NCBI GenBank assembly: GCA_937124575.1
Contig: CAKZKY010000118.1
Span: 1 to 47,634 of the forward strand
DNA length: 47,634 nt
From: an uncultured Pseudomonadota bacterium
Lineage (GTDB): Bacteria; Desulfobacterota; BSN033; UBA1163
Reading direction: 5' to 3'
Shown: positions 33,829 to 43,193 of the stretch, in pieces
Position numbering within the stretch: position 1 is the first letter of the stretch
How the letters are laid out: every line of letters starts with the position of its first letter
Made by a program: the position numbers and the translations under genes
Notes under the pieces: generated by a model
What the model saw: the letters and a program-made list of their open reading frames with translations, nothing else
Databases searched by the model: none
What the model was told of the DNA's origin: nothing

Positions 33829-35592
33829 GTGGAAGTTGAGAAGATGAAGAGAGGTAAGATTCAGGTTTTGCCAGAAACCGTTTCTCAGAAGATTGCTGCT
33901 GGAGAAGTGGTTGAAAGACCTGCCTCTGTGGTTAAAGAACTGATGGAGAATGCAATCGACGCAGGGGCTACTGAGATTGTCGTGGAGCTTCAGTCAGGAG
34001 GGCTCCAGTCGATTCGTGTGGCAGATAATGGAGAGGGGATGGTTTCCGAAGATGTCCCTCTCAGCCTCCAGCGATTTGCCACCAGTAAGATTCGTGAAGC
34101 CGAAGACCTCTATGCGATCGAGACATTAGGGTTTAGAGGCGAAGCTTTACCCAGCATTGCAGCTGTTTCGAAATTGGTTCTCACCACCCGACACTCGAAT
34201 TCGATCAGCGGAACGAAAGTGGTTTCAGAGGGAGGCGAGATCAAATATCTTTCAGAGACCGGAAGCCCTGTTGGGACAGAGGTGGAAGTGCGGGACCTGT
34301 TCTACAATCTACCGGTACGGAGAAGGTTTTTACGATCCATTCGCACAGAGCTGCGATATGCACTTCAACAATTTCTCAGAGTGGGACTGGCCTATCCTTC
34401 TATCACCTTCAAATTGATCCATGACGGTCGAACCCTGGAGGAGCTATGGAGGACCGATTCACCTCTGGTTCGTATCGAAGCCGTCCTTGGAAAAGGGGTT
34501 TCACACCATCTTGAATCGATCCAACAAGAGGAGAACGGAATTCGGGTAGAAGGTTTTGTGAGCCTTCCTTCCTTATCGAAGGGAAACGGAGAAGGAATCT
34601 CTCTCTATGTTAACCGCAGGTACGTGAAGGATCGGGTTATTTATAAGGCCCTTTTGGATGCCTACCAACATATCCTTCCAGCTCATCGATATCCCATTGC
34701 AGTTCTCTATCTCTTCCTTTTGCCATCCTCTGTGGATGTCAATGTCCATCCGACCAAAGCCGAAGTGAAATTTAAGGAGCCGGAAAGGGTCTATCAGACC
34801 GTCTGGTCCTGCGTTCGGAGGGTGCTGGAAGAGGTGCGGCCGGAAGAGAAAGATGGTTCAACGCATGTCGGAAGCCCTCCTCTTTCAAAAGAGGAGCTTC
34901 AACCCCAACTTCTGTTTCAAAAATCCCCAAAACCGACCTTCAACAGATGGAAGGTAGAGGATGTCGCCTTGAAAGTGGAAGAAGGGGAAAAGGTGTCATG
35001 GGAAGCAGAAAAGCAGAGACCCTATCGCATCCTTGGTCAGATCTGGGGAACCTATATCCTCTGCGAAGCCGAGGAGAAGCTCATTTTTGTCGACCAACAT
35101 GCAGCCCACGAAAGGGTTCTGTATGAAAGGCTGAAAAAGAGGTTGGATGAGAAGGCTCTGGTTTCGGAGAAGTTACTTCTTCCCCTTTTGATCGAATTAT
35201 CACCTGAGGAATCTTTGATTCTCGATTCGACGAAAGATGCCTTTGAGGCAGTGGGATTTGAAATAGAGCCTATGGGCAAAAAACTTTATGCCATACGCTC
35301 CCTTCCTCCCTTTGTCGAACCCAAGGAGGCCGATCAAACTGTGAGGGAGATGCTGGAAGAGCTCTCTTCTTTCCGAAAGGAAGGGCAGGAGCCAGAAGTG
35401 CTCCATGCCCTTCTCATCTCTTTGGCCTGTCATTCAGCAGTCCGGGCGAATTTTCCATTAAGGCGGGAAGAGATGGAGGTATTAATCGGAGATCTCTATC
35501 CTTTCAATCCTTCGACCACCTGTCCACATGGCCGTCCCATCTACTTTTTTCAATCACTCGATGAGATGAATCGGCGATTTAAGAGAGATTGA
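33829..35592 (+). CDS. mutL: DNA mismatch repair protein MutL with endonuclease motif
   Basis: Mismatch-repair ATPase/endonuclease that acts with MutS. 587 aa from GTG 33829; ATG 33844 (MKRGKIQVLPE) is an equally plausible start. GHKL ATPase motifs: ELMENAIDAGAT, VADNGEGM, FATSKI and TLGFRGEALPSI. The C-terminal domain carries the endonuclease motif DQHA-x2-E-x4-E as DQHAAHERVLYE (about 422-433), plus ACHSAVRAN and CPHGRPIY, the other metal-site motifs. This implies nicking by MutL itself rather than by MutH. It ends 5 nt from the stop codon of the convergent pilR, leaving no room for a terminator between them. Confidence 0.97.
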   Translation: MEVEKMKRGKIQVLPETVSQKIAAGEVVERPASVVKELMENAIDAGATEIVVELQSGGLQSIRVADNGEGMVSEDVPLSLQRFATSKIREAEDLYAIETLGFRGEALPSIAAVSKLVLTTRHSNSISGTKVVSEGGEIKYLSETGSPVGTEVEVRDLFYNLPVRRRFLRSIRTELRYALQQFLRVGLAYPSITFKLIHDGRTLEELWRTDSPLVRIEAVLGKGVSHHLESIQQEENGIRVEGFVSLPSLSKGNGEGISLYVNRRYVKDRVIYKALLDAYQHILPAHRYPIAVLYLFLLPSSVDVNVHPTKAEVKFKEPERVYQTVWSCVRRVLEEVRPEEKDGSTHVGSPPLSKEELQPQLLFQKSPKPTFNRWKVEDVALKVEEGEKVSWEAEKQRPYRILGQIWGTYILCEAEEKLIFVDQHAAHERVLYERLKKRLDEKALVSEKLLLPLLIELSPEESLILDSTKDAFEAVGFEIEPMGKKLYAIRSLPPFVEPKEADQTVREMLEELSSFRKEGQEPEVLHALLISLACHSAVRANFPLRREEMEVLIGDLYPFNPSTTCPHGRPIYFFQSLDEMNRRFKRD

Positions 35593-35597
35593 TCCGG

Positions 35598-37001
35598 TTA
35601 GGACTCGTCCATTGGGTCCGGTCCCTGATTCAAACCATATTTTTCCAGTCGGTAGCGCATCGATCGAAAATTAATATGGAGTAATTCAGCGGCCTTCTTT
35701 TTAATCCCCTTTGTCCTTTCGAGGGCTTTCAGGAGAAGGGTCTTCTCGATCTCCTCCACCATCTTTTCGAGATCGATCCCTTCATTCGGAATCTCAAGAT
35801 CCAGAGGGCTTTTGGGAACCTGAAGTTGTTCTTCAAGGTAGGAATGGATATTCTGGGCGGTCAACTCCTGAGAGGTCTCAAGGGCAACAGCCCTCTCAAC
35901 GATATTCTGGAGCTCTCTCACATTTCCAGGATAGTCATATTGGATCAGCATCCGGAGCGCTTCAGGAGTGATATGGGAGATGGGCTTTCCAAGCTCTCCG
36001 GAGTATCGCTTTAAAAAATGGTTGGCCAGGGCCGGAATATCTTCCTTTCGCTCCCGGAGTGGGGGGAGCTTGATCTGAATGACATTGAGTCGGTAGAAGA
36101 GGTCTTCTCGAAACAGTTTCTTTTGAACGGCTTCTTCCAGGTCTTTATTGGTTGCAGAGATGATCCGAACATCGACTCGAATATCTTCCGTTCCTCCCAC
36201 GCGCTTAAATTCTCGATCCTGTAAGACGCGAAGCAATTTGACCTGCATCATTAAGGGAAGCTCACTGATTTCATCCAAAAAGAGCGTTCCCTCATCCGCT
36301 AACTCAAACAGCCCCTTTTTCGTGGTAATGGCATCGGTAAAGGCTCCCTTCATATGGCCAAAGAGTTCGCTCTCGATCAGGGCTTCAGGAATGGCGCCAC
36401 AGTTTAAGTTAACGAAGGGTTTCTCCTTACGCGGGCTATTATAGTGAATGGCTTTGGCCACCAGCTCCTTTCCTGTTCCACTCTCACCCGTGATCAAAAT
36501 GTTGGTTTTGGTAGGAGCCACCCTCTCCAGAAGGTCATAGAGCTCAAGCATTCTAGGACTCTGGCCAATGATATTTCCATAATGGTATCGATCCCGGACC
36601 ACCTGTTTGAGCAGGAGGTTTTCCCTCTGAAGATGCCTCTTCTCCAGAGCATTCTGAATGATCATCTTGATCTCATCGATCTTAAACGGTTTGGTGATAT
36701 AGTCATAAGCCCCCTCCTTCATCGCCTTAATGGCCGTATCGGCTGAGGCATACGCAGTAATCATGATCACAATGGTCTCTGGAGAGACCGATTTAATCTT
36801 CTTGAGAGCAGAGAGGCCATCCTGCCTGGGCATTCGGATATCCACGAGGGCCAGATCGAAGATCTCCTTTTCAATCAACTTGATCACCTCTTCACCATTC
36901 GAGGCGAGTGTGACCTTATAGCCCTCCTTTTTGAGCATGATCTCAAGAAATTCCCTCATGCTCTTTTCATCATCCGCGACCAGAATCTTATCTTGAACCA
37001 T
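35598..37001 (-). CDS. pilR: sigma54-dependent response regulator PilR (NtrC family)
   Basis: 467 aa. Receiver domain 1-120 with phosphoacceptor D54 (LALVDIRMP) and K104 (YITKPF); AAA+ domain with Walker A GESGTGKE (172-179), Walker B GTLFLDE (238-244), sigma54-contact loop written GAFTDA (219-224) instead of GAFTGA; C-terminal Fis-type helix-turn-helix (GIKKKAAELLHINFRSMRYR). From family knowledge it activates pilin transcription with RpoN. It lies 15 nt after pilS, forming a cognate pair at the end of the pilBTCSR unit. Specific assignment to PilR rests on this context. The pilin gene that usually follows is absent: mutL converges immediately. Confidence 0.93.
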   Translation of the reverse strand: MVQDKILVADDEKSMREFLEIMLKKEGYKVTLASNGEEVIKLIEKEIFDLALVDIRMPRQDGLSALKKIKSVSPETIVIMITAYASADTAIKAMKEGAYDYITKPFKIDEIKMIIQNALEKRHLQRENLLLKQVVRDRYHYGNIIGQSPRMLELYDLLERVAPTKTNILITGESGTGKELVAKAIHYNSPRKEKPFVNLNCGAIPEALIESELFGHMKGAFTDAITTKKGLFELADEGTLFLDEISELPLMMQVKLLRVLQDREFKRVGGTEDIRVDVRIISATNKDLEEAVQKKLFREDLFYRLNVIQIKLPPLRERKEDIPALANHFLKRYSGELGKPISHITPEALRMLIQYDYPGNVRELQNIVERAVALETSQELTAQNIHSYLEEQLQVPKSPLDLEIPNEGIDLEKMVEEIEKTLLLKALERTKGIKKKAAELLHINFRSMRYRLEKYGLNQGPDPMDES

Positions 37002-37016
37002 TCTCGTCTTCAGTCC

Positions 37017-38744
37017 TCATTGGGCTTGATGAATATCGGGTTCAGCAGGCAGGAAGATCGTAAAGGTGGACCCTCTGCCCATTTCACTCTCCACCTTGAT
37101 CCCTCCATTATGGTTTTCAATAATTTTATGGACGATCGAGAGTCCCAACCCCGTTCCTCCTTCTTTGGTGGAATAGAAAGGCTCAAAGATTTTCTCCTTT
37201 TCTTGGGGCGGGATACCGTTCCCAGAATCGGCAATGACAATCTTCACCCAAGCCTCTCCAACCCCTGACGAACCTGAAGGAAGGTTTCCTCCCCAAGCCT
37301 CCTCGGTCTTCTCAACGGAGATCCGAATCTCACCCCTTTCCGGGATGGCCTGAGCGGCATTGATCAGCAGATTCCAAAAGACCTGCCTCATCTGATCCGC
37401 ATCGATCAAGGCCAACATTTCACCGTTGGGTTGGCTTCGGGTAATCTGGAGCCCCTCATGAAAGGCCTGAGAGTGGATGAAGAGCTCAACGGTCTCGTCG
37501 AGGATCTTTCCAACCTCCCAAAGCGATCGTCTCATTTGAGGAGGATGAGCGAAGTAGAGGAAGTCAGTGATCAATGAATTGAGTCGTTCCGACTCTCTGA
37601 GCGTGATCTCCATCAAATGGTTCTGTTGTGGGTCGAGGTGAAGCTCCGACTTTAACATCTGGATGGCACCGCTCAGCGATGCAAGAGGGTTTCGAATCTC
37701 ATGGGCCATCCCCGCTGCCAAGGAACCAATGGCAGCCATTCGGTCATGTCGCTTCATCTGTTCTTCCATCTCTTTAACCCGGGTGATGTCCTGAAAGATG
37801 AGGGTATGTCCGATCAAATCCCCTTTGGGATCGGTCAGAGGAGAGATGGAAAACCCTAAGTAGAAAGACCCATCGTGAGGGGTGGGAAGACGGGCCTCGT
37901 AACGCTGGTAATCGGTTGGAAGACTCGGTTTTCGTTTCATTTCCTCGATAACCCTGCTGATCTCGGGGAAAAGACCGTCTATAGAAAGACCTCTCAATTC
38001 AATTCCCTTCCGGTTTAGGATCTTTTCTGCGGTACGGTTGAGGAAATTGATCCGTCCATCCAGATCAATAGTGAGCAGACCACTGTCGAGGCTATTCACG
38101 ATATTCCGGTTGAAGATCTCAAGTTGATCATAATCTGCCTGTTTCTGAATCAGTTCGCCCTTTTTCTTCTTTAATTCCTCAGAGATCATACTGCTCAGAA
38201 AGGCGACGATATAATAGGCGGCTAAATAGATGACCAGGGAGTAAAAGATCTGACTGGCCTCAGGCGGATCGAGCTGACCTGGGAGACGGACCCACTCATA
38301 GAGTTGAAACAGAAGGATCAGACCATAAAGAAAGGTGGAGAGGGATGCTGAATAGAAAGCTCCCCGCTTGTAGAAGAGGATACTGCAGCCGATGATCGAG
38401 AAGATGTAAACGATCGGGAAGAAGCTCTCCTTTCCGCCCGTATAGTAGATGAGACCTGCAATGAAAAGATGGTCAATGGCGATCTGAACAATCATGAAAC
38501 GACGAAGATCATTGACCCGTTTCAGGAGAAGAACATAGGCGATTGTGAGCAGATAGAAGAGCATGATGAAATAGTAGAATTGGTTGGTGGTCGGAATGAA
38601 GAAGTACTTCTTCTCGTAGATTTGGAAAAGATAGGTAATGGTCAGTAAGAGGGTAAGAATGATTACCCGGCCGAGCATCAATCCCAATACATTTTTATAC
38701 ATTCGTTGTTGGGTGCTGGCGAGAACGTTAAGATTTGGCCCCAT
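37017..38744 (-). CDS. pilS: sensor histidine kinase PilS
   Basis: 575 aa, inner membrane. Six hydrophobic segments lie between about 24 and 185 with almost no periplasmic loop, as in PilS proteins that sense within the membrane. A PAS domain spans about 208-320 (DSGLLTIDLDGRINFLNRTA), then HisKA with H348 (GMAHEIRNPLASLSG) and a HATPase domain with the N box (NLLINAAQAI), VIADSGNGIP and GTGLGLSIVH. The cognate regulator is the adjacent pilR. From Pseudomonas and Myxococcus, PilS monitors pilin levels; that role is inferred here. The 112-nt gap to pilC contains GAAAGT/ACTTTC that could form a small hairpin. No strong SD is visible. Confidence 0.92.
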   Translation of the reverse strand: MGPNLNVLASTQQRMYKNVLGLMLGRVIILTLLLTITYLFQIYEKKYFFIPTTNQFYYFIMLFYLLTIAYVLLLKRVNDLRRFMIVQIAIDHLFIAGLIYYTGGKESFFPIVYIFSIIGCSILFYKRGAFYSASLSTFLYGLILLFQLYEWVRLPGQLDPPEASQIFYSLVIYLAAYYIVAFLSSMISEELKKKKGELIQKQADYDQLEIFNRNIVNSLDSGLLTIDLDGRINFLNRTAEKILNRKGIELRGLSIDGLFPEISRVIEEMKRKPSLPTDYQRYEARLPTPHDGSFYLGFSISPLTDPKGDLIGHTLIFQDITRVKEMEEQMKRHDRMAAIGSLAAGMAHEIRNPLASLSGAIQMLKSELHLDPQQNHLMEITLRESERLNSLITDFLYFAHPPQMRRSLWEVGKILDETVELFIHSQAFHEGLQITRSQPNGEMLALIDADQMRQVFWNLLINAAQAIPERGEIRISVEKTEEAWGGNLPSGSSGVGEAWVKIVIADSGNGIPPQEKEKIFEPFYSTKEGGTGLGLSIVHKIIENHNGGIKVESEMGRGSTFTIFLPAEPDIHQAQ

Positions 38745-38856
38745 AGAACTCGATCATTGGTCTTCATTGAGGCTGGCTAATTTCAGTAAGCCCTGTTTGA
38801 AAGTTTTTAACTTTCTAACGGGAAGTTTCACAGCCCAATAGAAGCTCAGCAAGCAA

Positions 38857-40062
38857 TTACCCAACGGCCGATGCCATCTGAAAGATCGGTAGATACATGG
38901 CAATGACAACTCCTCCGATCACGACTCCCAGAAAGATCATCAGAAAAGGTTCGAGAAGGGAGGTCATATTGCCTACAGCCACGTCAACCTCTTCTTCGTA
39001 GAAATCGGCGATCTTTGCCAACATGGAGTCCAAGGCGCCTGTCGATTCTCCTACGGAGATCATCTGGATGACCATGGGTGGAAAGATCCCACTGCGGCCC
39101 AAAGGCTCAGAAATGGTTTCGCCCTCTCGGATGCTTGCCCTTGCTTCGAGTATGGCTGTCTCAATTGTCCGATTTCCGGCTGTCTTCGAAACGATCATGA
39201 GCCCGTCAAGGATGGGAACGCCACTGCTGACGAGTGTCCCAAGGGTCCTTGAAAATCGGGCTACGGCAACTTTTTTAAGAAGCATTCCGAAGACAGGCAG
39301 CTTCAGAAGAAGGGGATCGACGATCGTCTTTCCTGCCTCGGTCTTATAAAACTTCCGGAAAAGATAGACCAAGAGAATCGCCAAAGGAATAAGGACGATG
39401 ATATATTTTTTGATAAATTTGCTTAGGGTGAGAACGATAAGGGTCGGTAGTGGAAGCGACTGACCAGCGGATTTGAACATCGTCTCAAAGACAGGGATGA
39501 CGAAGATCATCAAGATCATCACCACCATCACCGCAACCGTCACGATGATGCCAGGATAGATCAGGGCGCCCTTAACTTTCTTTTTTAAGGCTTCTGCCTT
39601 TTCAATGTAGTTGGCCAATCGGAGCAGAATATTGTCGAGGATTCCACCTTCCTCACCGGCCACCACCAAGTTCGTGTAGAGATCATCGAAAGTGCCGGGA
39701 TGTTTTTTGAGAGATCCGGCAAAGGTGGAACCTCCTTCGACATCCTCTCGTAAATCACGAATGATATTTTTAAAAATCTTGTTCTCCTGTTGGGAGGCGA
39801 GGATATCGAGCGATTGGACCAGAGGTAATCCGGCATCAATCATCGTTGCCAATTGACGGGTGAAGATGGCGACGAGTCGCTGCTTCACCTTCTTACCAAA
39901 TGGCAGGGAAATCTTAACCGCTCTTCCTTTGGCCGTGATTTTGGTGGGAATAATGTTCTGTTGGTGAAGTTGGATGCGGATGGCAGCCTCGCTCGGAGCT
40001 TCCATCTCTCCCTTTTTGATCAATCCCTTGCCTGTTTTCCCTTCCCATTGGTAGATTGGCAT
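38857..40062 (-). CDS. pilC: type IV pilus inner-membrane platform protein PilC
   Basis: GspF/PilC-family platform protein, 401 aa. N-terminal MPIYQWEGKTGKGLIKKGEM; two T2SSF domains: the first at about 68-190 (FTRQLATMIDAGLPLVQSLD ... KKVKGALIYPGIIVTVAVMV) and the second at about 270-395 (VARFSRTLGTLVSSGVPILD ... LLEPFLMIFLGVVIGGVVIA). Three membrane segments, around 170-195, 218-238 and 372-395. PilC couples the cytoplasmic PilB/PilT motors to the growing pilus. SD GGGAGG precedes the ATG. Follows pilT by 26 nt. Confidence 0.96.
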   Translation of the reverse strand: MPIYQWEGKTGKGLIKKGEMEAPSEAAIRIQLHQQNIIPTKITAKGRAVKISLPFGKKVKQRLVAIFTRQLATMIDAGLPLVQSLDILASQQENKIFKNIIRDLREDVEGGSTFAGSLKKHPGTFDDLYTNLVVAGEEGGILDNILLRLANYIEKAEALKKKVKGALIYPGIIVTVAVMVVMILMIFVIPVFETMFKSAGQSLPLPTLIVLTLSKFIKKYIIVLIPLAILLVYLFRKFYKTEAGKTIVDPLLLKLPVFGMLLKKVAVARFSRTLGTLVSSGVPILDGLMIVSKTAGNRTIETAILEARASIREGETISEPLGRSGIFPPMVIQMISVGESTGALDSMLAKIADFYEEEVDVAVGNMTSLLEPFLMIFLGVVIGGVVIAMYLPIFQMASAVG

Positions 40063-40088
40063 AATCCCTCCCCTTCCCCTATCTCCGT

Positions 40089-41189
40089 TTAAATGACCTG
40101 TTTCCCAATCTTTCTATAGGGGATATTCGCATTGGTTAGCATCTGATAGAACTCTTCCAAGTTATGGCTTCGGTCGATGGCGTCTTCCACAGAGATGAGA
40201 TGGCGTTCGACAAGGGCGAGGAGTGCCTGGTTCATGGTCTGCATACCGAATTTTGACTGACCGACCTGCATCTGGGAGTAGATCTGTTGAACTTTGTCCT
40301 CACGGATCAGGTTTCGAATGGCAGCGGTTGGGATCATCAACTCCATGGCCATGACACGACCTTTCCCACGCATTCTTGGAATGAGCTGTTGGGACATAAC
40401 TCCCTCAAGGACGAAGGAGAGCTGTGTCCGCACCTGTTGTTGTTGATGAGGAGGAAAGACGTCAATGATCCGGTTGATCGTCTCGACGCAGGAATTCGTA
40501 TGGAGCGTTGCAAAGGTGAGATGGCCTGTCTCTGCGGTGAGGAGGGCGGCCTGAATCGTCTCAAGATCCCTCATTTCGCCGATGAGGATAATATCGGGAT
40601 CCTGACGCAGAATATGCTTAAGGGCATAGCCAAAACCTTTTGTATCGGAGTAAATCTCCCTCTGATTGACGATGGAATTTTTATGGCGATGGATATATTC
40701 AATCGGATCTTCGATCGTCACAATATGGGCGTTCCGATCATTATTGATCTTGTCGATCATGGCTGCAAGGGTGGTCGATTTTCCCGAACCCGTAGGGCCT
40801 GTTACGAGAACGAGGCCCTTGGGTCTCTTAATCAACTCATTCACAGCAGGTGGAATTCCAAGTTCATGGAAGTTGAGGATATTGAATGGGATGGCACGGA
40901 AGACGCCCGCCACAGCTCCCCTCTGCATAAAGATATTTCCACGGAAACGGCTTAACCCTTTTATGCCAAAAGAGAAATCTAACTCTATCTCTTCCTCGAA
41001 CGTGTGGCGCTGGGCATCGGTCAGAACGCTGTAGCAGAGCCTTTTCGTATCGGTAGGGGTAAGGATAGTATTATCGAAGCTCACCAGCTTTCCGTCAATC
41101 CTGAACTTTGGTGGGACGCCTGTTGTAATGTGCAAATCAGAGGCCTTCTTTTCGATCATCGTTTCAAGCAGTTTCTCTAACTCGATCAT
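40089..41189 (-). CDS. pilT: twitching motility ATPase PilT
   Basis: Retraction motor of the type IV pilus, 366 aa hexameric AAA+-like ATPase. N-terminal PAS-like domain (SDLHITTGVPPKFRIDGKLV), Walker A GPTGSGKST (131-139), Asp box IVTIEDPIEYIH, Walker B ILIGEMRDLETI, His box GHLTFATLHTN, and the PilT-specific C-terminal AIRNLIREDK motif required for retraction. The signature distinguishes it from PilB-type extension ATPases. SD AGAGGA before the ATG; 31 nt after pilB. Confidence 0.97.
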   Translation of the reverse strand: MIELEKLLETMIEKKASDLHITTGVPPKFRIDGKLVSFDNTILTPTDTKRLCYSVLTDAQRHTFEEEIELDFSFGIKGLSRFRGNIFMQRGAVAGVFRAIPFNILNFHELGIPPAVNELIKRPKGLVLVTGPTGSGKSTTLAAMIDKINNDRNAHIVTIEDPIEYIHRHKNSIVNQREIYSDTKGFGYALKHILRQDPDIILIGEMRDLETIQAALLTAETGHLTFATLHTNSCVETINRIIDVFPPHQQQQVRTQLSFVLEGVMSQQLIPRMRGKGRVMAMELMIPTAAIRNLIREDKVQQIYSQMQVGQSKFGMQTMNQALLALVERHLISVEDAIDRSHNLEEFYQMLTNANIPYRKIGKQVI

Positions 41190-41220
41190 AGTGGTCCTCT
41201 ACTTCCTTTCCTTGTTGAAA

Positions 41221-43014
41221 TTATCGATCGTCCACGGTTGATCTGAAGACTTCTTCAATGGAAGTCAGCCCATCTCGGATCTTGATGATTCCGCTCTGCC
41301 TCAAGGTCTTCATGCCCAAACGGATGGCCTCTTTCTTTATTTCCGAAGTGGATGCTCGGGCCAAGATCAGTTCTTTGATCTCATCCTTAATGGCCATGAC
41401 CTCATAGAGCCCGACCCGACCTTTATAGCCTGTATTGTTGCAAATGGGACATCCTTTTCCTTTGTAAACTTGAAAGGTTTTTACCTCGTCTGGCGCAACC
41501 CCAAGATCGATCAGTAGCTGGGGGTGAACCTTGATCGGTTCCCGACACTCTGTGCAGATTTTACGGACCAATCTCTGAGCCAGGATGAGGATGACAGCAG
41601 ATGAGATCAAAAAGGGTTCAATACCCATATCAATCAATCGGGTTATGGTGCCCGGTGCATCATTGGTGTGAACGGTGCTAAGAACGAGGTGGCCAGTCAG
41701 GGCTGCTTGGACAGCAATCTGGGCGGTCTCAAAATCTCGGATCTCGCCTACCATGATGATATCCGGGTCCTGTCGGAGAAAGGACCTCAGGGCTGATGCG
41801 AAGGTGAGTCCGATCTCCTCATGCATCTGAACCTGATTGATTCCCATAAAATTATACTCAACAGGATCTTCAGCAGTGGTGATATTCTCCGTCTCTTTAT
41901 TCAATTCAGATAGCGCTGAATAGAGGGTGGTCGTCTTTCCACTTCCTGTAGGTCCTGTGACGAGAATCATCCCCACGGGTTTTCGAAGGGCATTTTTAAA
42001 ATCTTCAAGAGACGATTCTTCGAATCCCAGTTTGGTCATGTCCAATTGCAAGGCCGATTTGTCCAGAAGACGGAGCACGACCTTTTCTCCAAAAAGGACA
42101 GGGACCGTAGAGACCCGGAAGTCCATCTCCCGGCCTTTGCCGAGGCGCATTTTGATCCGGCCGTCCTGTGGAAGACGCCTTTCTGCAATATCGAGCTTGG
42201 CCATGATTTTTAGACGGGAGACGAGGGCATTTTTAATCTGTATTGGAAGGGTCATCTCTCGCCTCAGAACACCATCAACACGATAACGGACCCGGAAAGT
42301 CCTCTCATAAGGTTCGAAGTGGATGTCGCTTGCACCCAATTTGATCGCCTTGATCAGTATTCCGTTGACGATCTTGATGATCGGCCCTCCGATCTCATCC
42401 GTTGCATCTTCCGCTTGAGTTTCGACAACCTCAACATTATCAATCGCTCCTTGGACCAACTTGTCAAATTCATCGACATCGACCAGAGTGCTGTCCATGA
42501 GATCAAAATCAGCATCCGTAGATTTATCATCATCCAAAGTATAATCTTTGGCATTGATGGTTGCGGTGCCCATTGAGGCTGTAGCCCCTCCACCGCTGTA
42601 ATATTTTTTAATGGCATCAACGATTTCTGTTTCCGAGGCAACTACCGGCTCGACATTGAACCCGGTCATAAACTTGATCTCATCGATGACGAAGATATTG
42701 CTTGGATCCGCCATGGCCAAGGTCAGTTTGGGGCCTACTCGGTTGATTGGGAAGATATAATATTTTTTGGCCATGCTTGACGGGATCAACTTAATGACAT
42801 TGGGGTTGATTTCGAGTTTGGAGATTTTTACAGATGGGACTCGGTACTGAGCGCTCAGGAAGGCGAGGAGTTCATCCTCCTTAATAAAGCCCAACTTGAT
42901 CAGGTTAGATTCTAAGCGGCCTCCTTTCAATTTCTGTTCATCCTGTACCTTTTTTAGCTGATCAGGAGTAATAATGTTTCGCTTAATGAGGAGGTCGGCT
43001 AATCGTTCTGACAT
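41221..43014 (-). CDS. pilB: type IV pilus assembly ATPase PilB
   Basis: Extension motor, 597 aa. The N-terminal GspE-N/MshEN-like region (1-140) contains two helical repeats starting near R4 and R33; the usual RLG of the c-di-GMP-binding MshEN motif is RLA and RLE here, so nucleotide binding is doubtful. An acidic, low-complexity linker spans about 140-205. Core: SDIHFEPYERTFRVRYRVDG, Walker A GPTGSGKT (354-361), Walker B IIMVGEIRDFETAQ, His box GHLVLSTVHTN, and a four-Cys zinc site (C487, C490, C522, C525). First gene of the minus-strand pilBTCSR block; SD GAGGTAG. Confidence 0.96.
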   Translation of the reverse strand: MSERLADLLIKRNIITPDQLKKVQDEQKLKGGRLESNLIKLGFIKEDELLAFLSAQYRVPSVKISKLEINPNVIKLIPSSMAKKYYIFPINRVGPKLTLAMADPSNIFVIDEIKFMTGFNVEPVVASETEIVDAIKKYYSGGGATASMGTATINAKDYTLDDDKSTDADFDLMDSTLVDVDEFDKLVQGAIDNVEVVETQAEDATDEIGGPIIKIVNGILIKAIKLGASDIHFEPYERTFRVRYRVDGVLRREMTLPIQIKNALVSRLKIMAKLDIAERRLPQDGRIKMRLGKGREMDFRVSTVPVLFGEKVVLRLLDKSALQLDMTKLGFEESSLEDFKNALRKPVGMILVTGPTGSGKTTTLYSALSELNKETENITTAEDPVEYNFMGINQVQMHEEIGLTFASALRSFLRQDPDIIMVGEIRDFETAQIAVQAALTGHLVLSTVHTNDAPGTITRLIDMGIEPFLISSAVILILAQRLVRKICTECREPIKVHPQLLIDLGVAPDEVKTFQVYKGKGCPICNNTGYKGRVGLYEVMAIKDEIKELILARASTSEIKKEAIRLGMKTLRQSGIIKIRDGLTSIEEVFRSTVDDR

Positions 43015-43102
43015 GGTTAACTACCTCGTAATAGAACTCCAATCATCTCATTTGTTCAACACAGATCGCCCTATTACCTTCATCTACTAAGACAAGCCAT
43101 TT

Positions 43103-43130
43103 AAAATAAGGGGGATCTCCTTTCTATCAA
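43103..43130 (-). promoter_or_regulatory. Candidate sigma70-type promoter for pilB
   Basis: Read on the minus strand: TTGATA (43130-43125), 16-nt spacer, TATTTT (43108-43103), about 90 nt before the pilB ATG. Five of six and four of six consensus matches. No convincing sigma54 site (TGGCAC-N5-TTGC) was found in the 179-nt gap. Confidence 0.35.
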
Positions 43131-43193
43131 TTAAATCTTACTGTTTGATCAGGTCCTTCATTCTTTAAAGGATGCCCAGATTCTACCCCTGTG

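Noticed and set aside
40287-40955. 222-codon open frame on the plus strand within pilT
   Set aside because: Antisense shadow of pilT with no start context or known domains.
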